5,839 nt of DNA from the NCBI GenBank assembly GCA_015494035.1, contig WGBZ01000317.1, forward strand, positions 1 to 5,839. Direction: 5' to 3'. The stretch's first letter is position 1. Every line of letters begins with the position of its first letter. The position numbers and the translations under genes are program-made. Under the pieces are notes generated by a model. It ran no database searches and was not told the origin of the DNA. It saw nothing but the letters and a program-made list of their open reading frames with translations. Source of the stretch: Lysobacterales bacterium (lineage in GTDB: Bacteria > Pseudomonadota > Gammaproteobacteria > Xanthomonadales > Marinicellaceae). Shown here in pieces: positions 1 to 5,839 of the stretch.

Positions 1-130
1 CCACGGGCGTAGGTGAGCGACTGGCACCTGTGGCACTGCCGGTTCGGCACTTCGTGCTGATATTGCCCCAAGAGGGCATCTCCACAGCCGAAGTGTTTGC
101 CGATCCGAGCCTGCCCCGCGACAGCCAGGC
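1..130 (+). pseudogene. Inverted duplicate fragment of ispE
   Basis: Read on the plus strand from base 3, this arm encodes the same stretch of about 42 residues as the minus-strand ispE copy, from the Thr-Gly-Val-Gly-Glu segment through Val-Phe-Ala-Asp-Pro to Asp-Ser-Gln. It has no start of its own and lacks the rest of the enzyme. After base 130 the reading frame passes into spacer and then antisense sequence, so the longer plus-strand open frame (30-422) is not a gene. Most likely it is an artefact of the fold-back and not a real second copy. Confidence 0.85.
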
Positions 131-307
131 AATCATTGGACCAGTGCTGCGGATCAAGCGCCTTGGCCAGCGGCAGCGCCTGGCTGTCGCGGGGCAGGCT
201 CGGATCGGCAAACACTTCGGCTGTGGAGATGCCCTCTTGGGGCAATATCAGCACGAAGTGCCGAACCGGCAGTGCCACAGGTGCCAGTCGCTCACCTACG
301 CCCGTGG
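1..307. repeat. Large perfect inverted repeat (fold-back palindrome) within ispE
   Basis: Bases 1-130 are the exact reverse complement of bases 178-307. Position x pairs with position 308-x, and I checked this in ten-base blocks along the whole arm without a mismatch. The 47-bp spacer is 131-177, and symmetry is lost at the 131/177 pair. The right arm and spacer read as normal IspE coding sequence on the minus strand (residues about 171-228). The left arm is the same sequence flipped. Because it begins at the first base of the window, the true outer limit of symmetry cannot be seen. Identical arms and a broken essential gene fit a fold-back chimera at a contig end (template switching during amplification, or misassembly). 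A real recent inverted duplication is the less likely alternative. Confidence 0.97.
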
Positions 308-815
308 CCAGTGCCGGGCGCCGGGCGATGAAAACGGGCACATCGGCCCCCAGACTCAAACCCAACGCCTGCAATCTGTCCGCATCCAGCGCACAATCCC
401 ACAAGCGGTTCAAGGCCAGTAAGGTACTGGCGGCGTTACTGCTACCACCGCCCAGGCCGCCACCTGCGGGAATGCGCTTACTGACCTGAATACTGACAGG
501 CACCGGTTTTTTGGCAAACCGAAGCAGGCTGTGCGCTGCCTGCCAGATGAGGTTCTTCTCTGTTGGGAGGTCGGCAAAGTCGCCCTTGATTTCGATGGGC
601 GGCTGCTGCGGCGTGGTTTTGGTATCTGACTGCGTGGCACCGGGCAAAGGGGCAAAGCGCAGACTGTCCCCCCAATCCAGCAATTCAAACAGGGTTTGCA
701 GGGCGTGATAGCCATCCGGGCGGCGACCCAGTACACGCAACATCAAGTTCAATTTGGCTGGCGCGCGAACTTCAAACGGCTCGAATAGCCCAGATGACAT
801 TCCTTCAGCTGTCAT
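131..815 (-). CDS. ispE: 4-diphosphocytidyl-2-C-methyl-D-erythritol kinase, 3' end lost at inverted repeat
   Basis: A cytosolic GHMP-family kinase that phosphorylates the 2-hydroxyl of CDP-methylerythritol using ATP, the fourth step of the MEP isoprenoid pathway. Visible motifs are PAKLN at residues 19-23, whose Lys21 corresponds to catalytic Lys10 of E. coli; the ATP-binding glycine loop PAGGGLGGGSSNA at 116-128; and GADVPVF at 156-162, whose Asp158 is the catalytic Asp. The match is collinear with E. coli IspE up to Ser-Asn-Asp (226-228). There the frame enters the inverted repeat and continues as unrelated antisense residues to base 1 without a stop. About 70 C-terminal residues are missing, including the Gly-rich GTGA segment of the family. 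ATG 815 overlaps the lolB end by 11 bp and has AAGGAA at 831-826, 10-11 nt upstream. The in-frame ATG at 800 has its AAGGA directly abutting, so it is less likely. Identification is certain; the truncation is probably artefactual. Confidence 0.93.
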
Positions 816-1524
816 AGGTCTGCTGTTCCTTTTCCTCACTTTCCTTCGTGCTTTCCTTATCCTTTTCCACTTCAGCGGCCTTTCCAGGCACTGGGAACGC
901 CCAGCGGGAAATAAAGACCTTGACCCGATACGGTCCCTTGGTGGCAATGATTTTGTGCGGCAGCCTGCCCAGCACCGTGTCCTTGTAGCGGGAATAGCTG
1001 ACCGCCCAGCCGTCTTCATTGAACTGGTTAGTCTCTGGATGACTGTTAGCAGCCCGGCTCACAGTGCGCGAGCGTGGCTGGCCAAACAACCAGTATTGAA
1101 TGGAATCCCAGGGCACCGGCCAGCCAATTTCAGCACTCAACAGGTCGTTGGCCGAAGCGCCGCTGAGGGAGCCCCTGACCGAGCTGGATAGGCGCACGCC
1201 ATCCGGGGTTTCCTGCAGTTGCCACTGGCCTTGCCCCAGCGGGGCCTTGAATTCAACCCGGTTCAGACCCGCGTCCTTCTGCCACCACAGGCGGCCACTG
1301 CCGCTGTTTTCGCCATCGGACAGGGCCAGTTTGCCCACCAGCTTCCACGGCCCGGTTTCAATCCGCTGGCGCAGGGCATTATCCCCGCTGGCATCCGGCC
1401 GCGTGCTTTGATGTCTGGGTTGGCATGCCATCAGCAGCAAAGCAGTCACTAAGCAGATAATAAATAACGGAAACCACTGCCTGAATGGAGCGCGTGGCTG
1501 GTTCACTTGGTCCATTCGAATCAT
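805..1524 (-). CDS. lolB: Outer-membrane lipoprotein receptor LolB
   Basis: LolB receives lipoproteins from the periplasmic carrier LolA and inserts them into the inner leaflet of the outer membrane; it is itself a lipoprotein. Residues 15-34 form a signal peptide with a hydrophobic core (17-32) and the lipobox LMAC, so Cys34 would be lipidated. Gln35 at +2 is not an Asp retention signal, which fits outer-membrane sorting. The mature part shows LolB-like segments: WKLVGKLAL (60-68), a WWQ strand (80-82), APLGQGQWQL (94-103), WDSIQYWLFGQP (139-150) and W-V-Y (173-177). Residues about 214-239 form a Glu/Lys-rich tail beyond the normal domain end. The start ATG overlaps the thrA stop as ATGA, implying translational coupling. 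An in-frame ATG at 1515 (Met4) would also leave a full signal peptide. Sequence divergence from E. coli is high, but the architecture and the ispE neighbour support the call. Confidence 0.92.
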   Translation of the reverse strand: MIRMDQVNQPRAPFRQWFPLFIICLVTALLLMACQPRHQSTRPDASGDNALRQRIETGPWKLVGKLALSDGENSGSGRLWWQKDAGLNRVEFKAPLGQGQWQLQETPDGVRLSSSVRGSLSGASANDLLSAEIGWPVPWDSIQYWLFGQPRSRTVSRAANSHPETNQFNEDGWAVSYSRYKDTVLGRLPHKIIATKGPYRVKVFISRWAFPVPGKAAEVEKDKESTKESEEKEQQTYDS

Positions 1525-3980
1525 TCAATATCCCGCGCTGGCAGAATTTTCATCACGTCGGCAAAAATGCCCGCAGCAGTCACCTCACTGCCGGCGCCAT
1601 AACCGCGCAGCACCAGCGGAATGGGGGAGTAATACTGGCTGAAAAAAGCCAGCGCGTTTTCACCGTCCACCACCGCGTGCATGGGGTCATCCGGCCCTAC
1701 CGCCTGCACCGACACCCGCGCACCATCGTCATCCACCGTGCCCACATAACGCAGCACCTTGCCACAGGCTGCTGCGTCAGCAATCCGTTGCGCCATGGCC
1801 TCATCGGCTGCTGGCAATTGCTGCATGAAGGTTTCGACATCCCCCGCATTCATCAGTGATTCGGGCACGAGAGATTCAATTTCAATGTCTTCCAGCTCCA
1901 TTTCCCGACCGGCTTCGCGAGCAATAATCAACACCTTGCGAGCCACGTCCATGCCAGACAGGTCTTCCCGTGGGTCGGGTTCAGTAAAGCCTTTTTTCCG
2001 CGCCAGCGACACTGCTTCGGACAAACTCATGCCTTCATCCAGTTTGCCAAAAATGAATGACAACGAACCGGAAAGCACGCCGGTGAAACGCCGCAGGTTG
2101 TCCCCTGCCCGCAACAAGTTGCGGAAAGTATCGATCACCGGCAAGCCGGCGCCCACATTGGTTTCGTAATGAAACTGACGGTTATGGGCGTGGGCACAGT
2201 GACGCAAGTGGCGGTAATAGGCCATGTCGGCGGTATTGGCTTTCTTGTTGGCGGCCACCACGTGGTAACCGGCGGCAAAAAAGTCGGGGTAGGCCCGGGC
2301 CACCGAGTCACTGGCCGTGCAGTCCACCACAATCGGGTTGATAAGGTTGCTGCGGCGGCGAAATGCCTTCAGCTTTTCCCGGCTCACTGGCTGCAGGTCC
2401 TCATCATCCAGTTGCGCCAGGGCCTCGGGCGAAAAGCCTTCCTCGGCCAACCAGGCGCCACGCGAATTCACCACCCCGCACACGGTCAATGCCAGGTTGT
2501 GTTCATTCAGATAATCCTGCTGACGGGCGATCTGCTGCAAAAACGCACTGCCCACCAAACCGGTGCCCACGAGAATAATTTCCGCCTGCTGGCGCGTGTC
2601 AAAAAACACCTGATGGCAGGAACGGATGGCGCGTTTCAGGCTGCCCTGATCGATCACAGCCGAAATGGATCGCTCATTGGAGCCCTGGGCGATGGCCACC
2701 ACGTTCACATTGGCAATGGCCAGTGACTGAAAGAAGCGCGCGGCCGTTCCCCGACGTTGCTTCATTTGATCCGATACCAGCGTTACTACCGCCACGCCGG
2801 TCTTGAATTCAATCGGTTCCAGCAGGCGGTTTTTCAACTCCAGTTCAAAAGCGTCTTCCAGCGCCGCCCGGGCGGCTTCCTGATTGGCGGCTTCGAGGCA
2901 GAAACTGATGGTGTACTCAGAGGATGACTGGGTGATCAATTTGACCGAAAGCCCGGCATCGGCCATGGCATCAAAAACCCGCGCGGCCATCCCCACCATG
3001 CCTTTCATACCCGGGCCACTGACCGACACCATCACCATGTCTTCCAGCCCGGAAATGGCCGCTGCCATGCGCCGCTGATCTTCGGGTGGCTGGCGACTGA
3101 TGCAGGTGCCGGGCTTGTCTGGCGCAAAAGTGTTCAGGATGCGGCAGGGAATGTCATGCTGCATGAGTGGCGTGATGGTTTTGGGGTGCAGGACACTGGC
3201 ACCGAAATAGGCCAGCTCCATGGCTTCGGCGTAAGACAGATAAGGCACCGGTCGTGCATCAGCCACCTCCTGTGGATTGGCGCTGTAAATGCCGTCCACA
3301 TCGGTGTAGATATCACAGCAGCTGGCCTGCAGGCCAACGGCCAGAATGGCGGCCGAATAATCCGAGCCGTTGCGGCCCAGCGTGGTACGTTTTCCTTCCC
3401 GATCCGAGGCAGCAAAACCGGGCATCAACAACACATCAGCCTGGCTTTCGGCATATGGCTGCAACCGTTGGCGGCTGAGGGTCAGATCTACTGCGGCCTG
3501 AGCCCGCTGGCCGTCAGTCACCACGCATTCGGCCGGGTCAATCAATTCGCTGCTGAGACCGGCGGAGGCCAGTACGGTTTGCATCATGGCGCAACTGAGG
3601 TATTCACCCAAGGTCACCAGCCTGCCCCAGGTTTCATCCGGGCATTGCCGCAATAACGACACGCCTTGCAACAGGGCTTCGGCATCAGCCAGCAGGTAGT
3701 TCATGCGTGTCAACTGGCGCTGTGCCTCTATGTGGCAAGCGCACTGCATGCTGGCCAGGGTGTCCTGATGGCGTTTTTCAATGGCCTGCAGCAACACACG
3801 CCAGTCACCACCACTTTTGGCCGTTTCGATGGCCTCAATCAGCGCGTCCGTAACCCCCTGCATGGCGGAAAGCACTACAGCTGTGCGTTCGTTTTGAGCG
3901 CGCTGCCTGATGAGATTGGCCACATGTTGAAACCGTTCGCTATCGGCCAGGGAAGACCCCCCGAATTTGACTACCTGCAT
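1521..3980 (-). CDS. thrA: Bifunctional aspartokinase / homoserine dehydrogenase, ThrA type
   Basis: This cytosolic enzyme catalyses phosphorylation of aspartate and, after the Asd step, NAD(P)H reduction of aspartate semialdehyde to homoserine. At 819 residues it matches E. coli ThrA (820) end to end. The kinase part (about 1-295) has KFGGSS at 5-10, GEYLS at 125-129, LGRNGSDYSA at 201-210, TDVDGIY at 226-232 and FGASVLHP at 259-266. Two ACT regulatory segments follow (about 310-460), with SGPGMKGMVGMAARVF at 321-336, ITQSSSEY at 349-356 and AQGSNERSIS at 431-440; their conservation suggests threonine feedback. The dehydrogenase part begins with nucleotide-binding VGTGLVGS (461-468), then NPIVVDCTAS (548-557), ANKKANT (577-583), ETNVGAGLP (606-614), SGSLSFIFG (637-645) and EPDP-LSGMDVARK. 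Asp678 and Lys682 have the spacing of the yeast catalytic Asp219/Lys223 pair. The start is fixed by KFGG at residue 5; the ribosome site is weak (GTGGA, 8 nt upstream). The MetL isoenzyme is less likely given the close ThrA match. Confidence 0.97.
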   Translation of the reverse strand: MQVVKFGGSSLADSERFQHVANLIRQRAQNERTAVVLSAMQGVTDALIEAIETAKSGGDWRVLLQAIEKRHQDTLASMQCACHIEAQRQLTRMNYLLADAEALLQGVSLLRQCPDETWGRLVTLGEYLSCAMMQTVLASAGLSSELIDPAECVVTDGQRAQAAVDLTLSRQRLQPYAESQADVLLMPGFAASDREGKRTTLGRNGSDYSAAILAVGLQASCCDIYTDVDGIYSANPQEVADARPVPYLSYAEAMELAYFGASVLHPKTITPLMQHDIPCRILNTFAPDKPGTCISRQPPEDQRRMAAAISGLEDMVMVSVSGPGMKGMVGMAARVFDAMADAGLSVKLITQSSSEYTISFCLEAANQEAARAALEDAFELELKNRLLEPIEFKTGVAVVTLVSDQMKQRRGTAARFFQSLAIANVNVVAIAQGSNERSISAVIDQGSLKRAIRSCHQVFFDTRQQAEIILVGTGLVGSAFLQQIARQQDYLNEHNLALTVCGVVNSRGAWLAEEGFSPEALAQLDDEDLQPVSREKLKAFRRRSNLINPIVVDCTASDSVARAYPDFFAAGYHVVAANKKANTADMAYYRHLRHCAHAHNRQFHYETNVGAGLPVIDTFRNLLRAGDNLRRFTGVLSGSLSFIFGKLDEGMSLSEAVSLARKKGFTEPDPREDLSGMDVARKVLIIAREAGREMELEDIEIESLVPESLMNAGDVETFMQQLPAADEAMAQRIADAAACGKVLRYVGTVDDDGARVSVQAVGPDDPMHAVVDGENALAFFSQYYSPIPLVLRGYGAGSEVTAAGIFADVMKILPARDIE

Positions 3981-4063
3981 GCGTGCATTCCACAGAGTAA
4001 AAAAACAGCAGTTTATCGCGTTTCTGTCAGCGGCGAAAGGCGCGCGGCAGGCACAAAGCCCTT

Positions 4064-4092
4064 TTGAAACCGCGAGTAAATTTCATTATAGT
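4064..4092 (+). promoter_or_regulatory. Sigma-70-like promoter for the DUF2189 gene
   Basis: TTGAAA at 4064-4069 (five of six match the -35 consensus), a spacer of exactly 17 bp, and TATAGT at 4087-4092 (five of six match the -10 consensus). Initiation would be near 4099, giving a leader of about 70 nt before the ATG at 4170. The start point falls inside the left arm of the adjacent dyad. This is a motif match only, but spacing and position are good. Confidence 0.65.
4085..4090 (-). promoter_or_regulatory. Candidate -10 element for the thrA-lolB-ispE unit
   Basis: On the minus strand 4090-4085 reads TATAAT, a perfect -10 hexamer, about 105 bp upstream of the thrA ATG. A matching -35 is poor: at 17-bp spacing the hexamer is TATATT, and the better-looking TTGATG (4109-4104) leaves only 13 bp. 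If used, this promoter may need an activator. It overlaps the -10 of the divergent plus-strand promoter by four bases, so the two could compete for polymerase. Confidence 0.45.
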
Positions 4093-4132
4093 TATTAACC
4101 TGGCATCAATATAGGTGGTGCCAGGTTAATAA
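4092..4132. promoter_or_regulatory. 14-bp perfect dyad in the divergent promoter region, candidate operator
   Basis: Arms 4092-4105 and 4119-4132 (TTATTAACCTGGCA and its exact reverse complement) flank a 13-bp centre. The dyad begins at the last base of the plus-strand -10 and spans its predicted start point; it also covers the -35 zone of the minus-strand promoter. That placement is typical of an operator serving two divergent genes. Alternatively, the plus-strand transcript would begin with a stem of about 8-9 bp. A terminator is unlikely, since no gene ends here and there is no T-run. The regulator is unknown. Confidence 0.6.
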
Positions 4133-4159
4133 GGCCATAACAAAAACCACAACCATAAA

Positions 4160-4165
4160 GAGGGA
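4160..4165 (+). promoter_or_regulatory. Ribosome binding site of the DUF2189 gene
   Basis: GAGGGA, followed by CACC and the ATG at 4170, is a purine-rich Shine-Dalgarno-like site just upstream of the start. It supports that start over later in-frame ATGs such as Met29. Confidence 0.65.
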
Positions 4166-4169
4166 CACC

Positions 4170-5021
4170 ATGACACAACCGGCAAACATACCGCCTGAAG
4201 CAAACACCCGTCAAACCGAATCGGCACCCACCGCTGGAGAGCCCCTGCCGTTAATGGCCCCGTGTCGGAAAGTCGGCCTGGACGCGCCCTTCCGGTGGCT
4301 CAAGCTGGGCTGGCGGGATTTTACCCGTGCCCTACCCATGAGCTTGGGCTATGGCATAGTCATGGCGTTGATCAGCGCCTTGATTACCTGGGTGGCATGG
4401 AAAGCCGGCAGCATCGTGCTGGCCATTGCGCTGGTGGCGGGCTTTTTCTTCATGGGCCCGGCCATCGCCATGGGGCTTTATTCCATCAGCCGGCAGCTGG
4501 AAGTGGGCATGCAGCCCAAACTCATGCGTTGCCTGCGCGAAGGCAAAAAGAACCTGGGCAATGAACTGGTACTGGCCTTTATCTTTCTTATTGTGTTTCT
4601 GGTCTGGATGCGTGCCGCGTCCATGACGCACATCTTCTTTCCCTCTCACGAATCCATGAAACCCGGCGACCTGGTGCTTTTCCTCAGCATTGGCAGCGCC
4701 ATTGGCGCAGTGTTTGCGGCATTGATATTCACCGCCGGGGCCTTTTCCATCCCTATGATGATGGACAAGCGCGTAGATGCTGTCACCGCCGTAATCACCT
4801 CCGTGTGCGCGGTCTTGACCAACAAGAAAGTCATGCTGCTGTGGGGCACGTTAATCGTCATTGGCGTCCTGTTTGGCATCGCCACCGGCTTTCTCGGCTT
4901 TGCCATCATCCTGCCGGTTATCGGCCACGCCACCTGGCACGCTTACCGGGAGGTCATTGACGCCAGCGCCTGGCCCTCTGCGCCTGGACTCGCTGAGTCA
5001 AAGGCCTCAGAAACACCCTAA
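4170..5021 (+). CDS. DUF2189-family integral membrane protein
   Basis: This 283-residue protein has a hydrophilic, proline-rich N-terminus (1-35) followed by a multi-span membrane domain. Hydrophobic stretches lie at about 57-77, 81-104, 132-148, 167-197 (long, perhaps two crossings with its neighbour) and 221-250. Family-like features are the amphipathic lead-in W43-L-K-L-G-W-R-D-F before the first helix, FFFMGPAIAMGLY at 92-104, and the conserved C-terminal LPVIGHATWHAYRE at 248-261. It ends in a short polar tail. I recognise this as the uncharacterised DUF2189 family of predicted inner-membrane proteins by memory of that C-terminal motif; no function is established. It is transcribed divergently from thrA from its own promoter, and its downstream neighbour is convergent, so it appears to be monocistronic. 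The strong ribosome site fixes the start. Confidence 0.85.
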   Translation: MTQPANIPPEANTRQTESAPTAGEPLPLMAPCRKVGLDAPFRWLKLGWRDFTRALPMSLGYGIVMALISALITWVAWKAGSIVLAIALVAGFFFMGPAIAMGLYSISRQLEVGMQPKLMRCLREGKKNLGNELVLAFIFLIVFLVWMRAASMTHIFFPSHESMKPGDLVLFLSIGSAIGAVFAALIFTAGAFSIPMMMDKRVDAVTAVITSVCAVLTNKKVMLLWGTLIVIGVLFGIATGFLGFAIILPVIGHATWHAYREVIDASAWPSAPGLAESKASETP

Positions 5022-5113
5022 CGGCCTCCCGCTTCTACCAATTAAAAGAATAAGGATATAGCGTGACTGCCGGGGCATCAGTCGGTGGGTCAAATAAAGG
5101 TTTCAAGCAAGAC

Positions 5114-5132
5114 AAAAAGGCCGACAGGCGGC
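5114..5132 (-). terminator. Weak intrinsic terminator after the beta-barrel gene
   Basis: In the minus direction, GCCG (5132-5129), a 5-nt loop and CGGC (5123-5120) are followed by one C and TTTTT (5118-5114), starting 12 nt after the stop codon at 5144. The stem is only 4 bp though all G/C, and the T-run is short. The rest of the convergent gap 5022-5143 shows no good terminator for the rightward DUF2189 gene; a 5-bp hairpin at 5065-5083 has no T-run. Confidence 0.4.
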
Positions 5133-5143
5133 AAGAAAGGAAG

Positions 5144-5839
5144 TTAAAGGTCTTTGCGGTAACGGATGTAGGGAATGGTGGAGGAAAAATCTCGCTCAGC
5201 CTGGCCGCTCTCACTCACCAGCGGACGGCGGGCGCCAACACTGAGGGTGGAATCATCAAATTGCCAGTCAAACTGTACGCCCAGGGTGGATTGCTGACCC
5301 AATCGCTGCCCGCTGTTGTTCATGAATACGTCTGAATTGACGCTGGCGCGAAAGCGCTTGTGGCCCAGGCCAATGCCCAGTGAAGTCACCGTCATCTGCT
5401 GAGACTCTTCATGGCCAAGGTCCCGGCTCAAGGCCTGGCCTAGGCCAAAATCAAACCCTAACGTGGCGCTGTCGCCCAAATCCAGTGATGACCGTAGCCC
5501 CAGTTGGTAACCTTCCAGTGAAAAGGCCGTGGATGCCGTTTGCCCGGGGTTTCTGTTGGCAGTGGCAATTGAACTGGCCGGAGGCGCATAGCTGAAACCG
5601 ATGCCACCAGTGTCCTTGCCCGATTCCACCACGCCACCTGTAAAAGCGCCGCTATCGACGGAGGTCGTCCCGTTCGTGGCGGCCTGAGTCTGGATACCGC
5701 GCGCGGCAATCACGTCCAGGCTGACTTCCAGCAAGCTGGACAGCGACCAATTAAAAACGGGTTTTTTCCTGAGTTGGTCGTTTGGACTGAGCGCCTTTTC
5801 CCCATCGGCGATGCCGGTCACCGCAACCTGGCTGGACCC
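5144..5839 (-). CDS. Probable outer-membrane beta-barrel protein, C-terminal part (N-terminus outside window)
   Basis: The frame is open from the right edge (first visible codons encode Gly-Ser-Ser-Gln-Val-Ala) to the TAA at 5146-5144, about 231 residues. A GTG at 5821 is an internal valine rather than a start, because the frame continues upstream. From about residue 100 on, segments alternate hydrophobic and polar residues as in transmembrane beta-strands: LEGYQLGLRSSLDLG, ATLGFDFGLGQAL, VTSLGIGLGHKRFRASV, STLGVQFDWQF, STLSVGARRPL and the final SSTIPYIRYRKDL. Polar turns rich in Asp, Ser and Gly lie between them. No cytoplasmic enzyme motif is visible. The last residue is Leu, not the Phe usual for BAM substrates, so the C-terminal signal is imperfect. 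I do not recognise the specific protein; an autotransporter-like barrel or another surface protein is possible. It converges on the DUF2189 gene with a gap of 122 bp. Confidence 0.7.
   Translation of the reverse strand, partial: GSSQVAVTGIADGEKALSPNDQLRKKPVFNWSLSSLLEVSLDVIAARGIQTQAATNGTTSVDSGAFTGGVVESGKDTGGIGFSYAPPASSIATANRNPGQTASTAFSLEGYQLGLRSSLDLGDSATLGFDFGLGQALSRDLGHEESQQMTVTSLGIGLGHKRFRASVNSDVFMNNSGQRLGQQSTLGVQFDWQFDDSTLSVGARRPLVSESGQAERDFSSTIPYIRYRKDL

Noticed and set aside
30..422. Plus-strand open frame of 130 codons at the left end
   Set aside because: Its first third is the inverted IspE fragment; the rest is spacer and antisense of ispE. It exists only because of the palindrome.
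2169..2726. Long plus-strand open frames opposite thrA (also 3156-3656 and 3666-4067)
   Set aside because: They are antisense shadows of a full-length, strongly conserved thrA; no start signals or recognisable products.
4027..4086. Minus-strand 19-residue frame upstream of thrA as a possible thr leader peptide
   Set aside because: It has only one Thr and no Ile codon, its ATG lies inside the predicted -10 element, and it has no ribosome site.
4092..4132. Dyad as a rho-independent terminator
   Set aside because: It lies between two divergent starts, no gene ends nearby, the stem ends are AT-rich and no T-run follows.
5065..5083. GACTG...CAGTC hairpin downstream of the DUF2189 gene as its terminator
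   Set aside because: A 5-bp stem with a 9-nt loop and no T-run; too weak to call.
5063..5335. Plus-strand 90-codon frame starting GTG with AAGGA six bases upstream
   Set aside because: The ribosome-like site is attractive, but two thirds of the frame is antisense to the beta-barrel gene, the protein has no recognisable features and it starts at a rare codon. A chance shadow is more likely.

Overview
The window looks like chromosomal DNA from a gammaproteobacterium of moderately high GC content. Two things suggest this: a fused aspartokinase-homoserine dehydrogenase of the E. coli ThrA type, and an adjacent lolB-ispE pair, a pairing typical of that class. I cannot place it below class from this sequence. 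There is no sign of phage, plasmid, transposon, CRISPR, tRNA or rRNA.

Layout. Positions 1-307 form a perfect inverted repeat with 130-bp arms (1-130 and 178-307) around a 47-bp spacer, lying inside the 3' part of ispE. Leftward on the minus strand from 3980 runs a tightly packed set: thrA (3980-1521), lolB (1524-805) and ispE (815 to about 131, where the inverted repeat breaks it). Both gene junctions overlap, by 4 bp and 11 bp, so this is one transcriptional unit with likely translational coupling. A divergent intergenic region (3981-4169) holds back-to-back promoters whose -10 elements overlap, plus a perfect 14-bp dyad. Rightward lies a six-helix-type membrane protein of the DUF2189 kind (4170-5021). 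After a convergent gap (5022-5143), the right edge holds the C-terminal part of an unrecognised, probably outer-membrane beta-barrel protein on the minus strand (5839-5144, cut by the window).

How the genes fit together. ThrA catalyses steps 1 and 3 of the aspartate pathway to homoserine, threonine and methionine. LolB is the outer-membrane receptor that inserts lipoproteins. IspE phosphorylates CDP-methylerythritol in the MEP isoprenoid pathway. These are unrelated housekeeping functions. The usual gammaproteobacterial partners (hemA beside lolB, thrB after thrA) are absent here.

The most notable signal is the fold-back palindrome at the left edge. It destroys the C-terminus of a normally essential gene with two sequence-identical arms. 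I judge it more likely an assembly or amplification chimera than biology, and bases 1-130 should not be trusted as genomic order. I did not find a convincing new biological system. The remaining points of interest are the unusual thrA-lolB-ispE order, the shared divergent promoter with its dyad, and a charged LolB tail carried by a purine-rich tract just before the ispE start.
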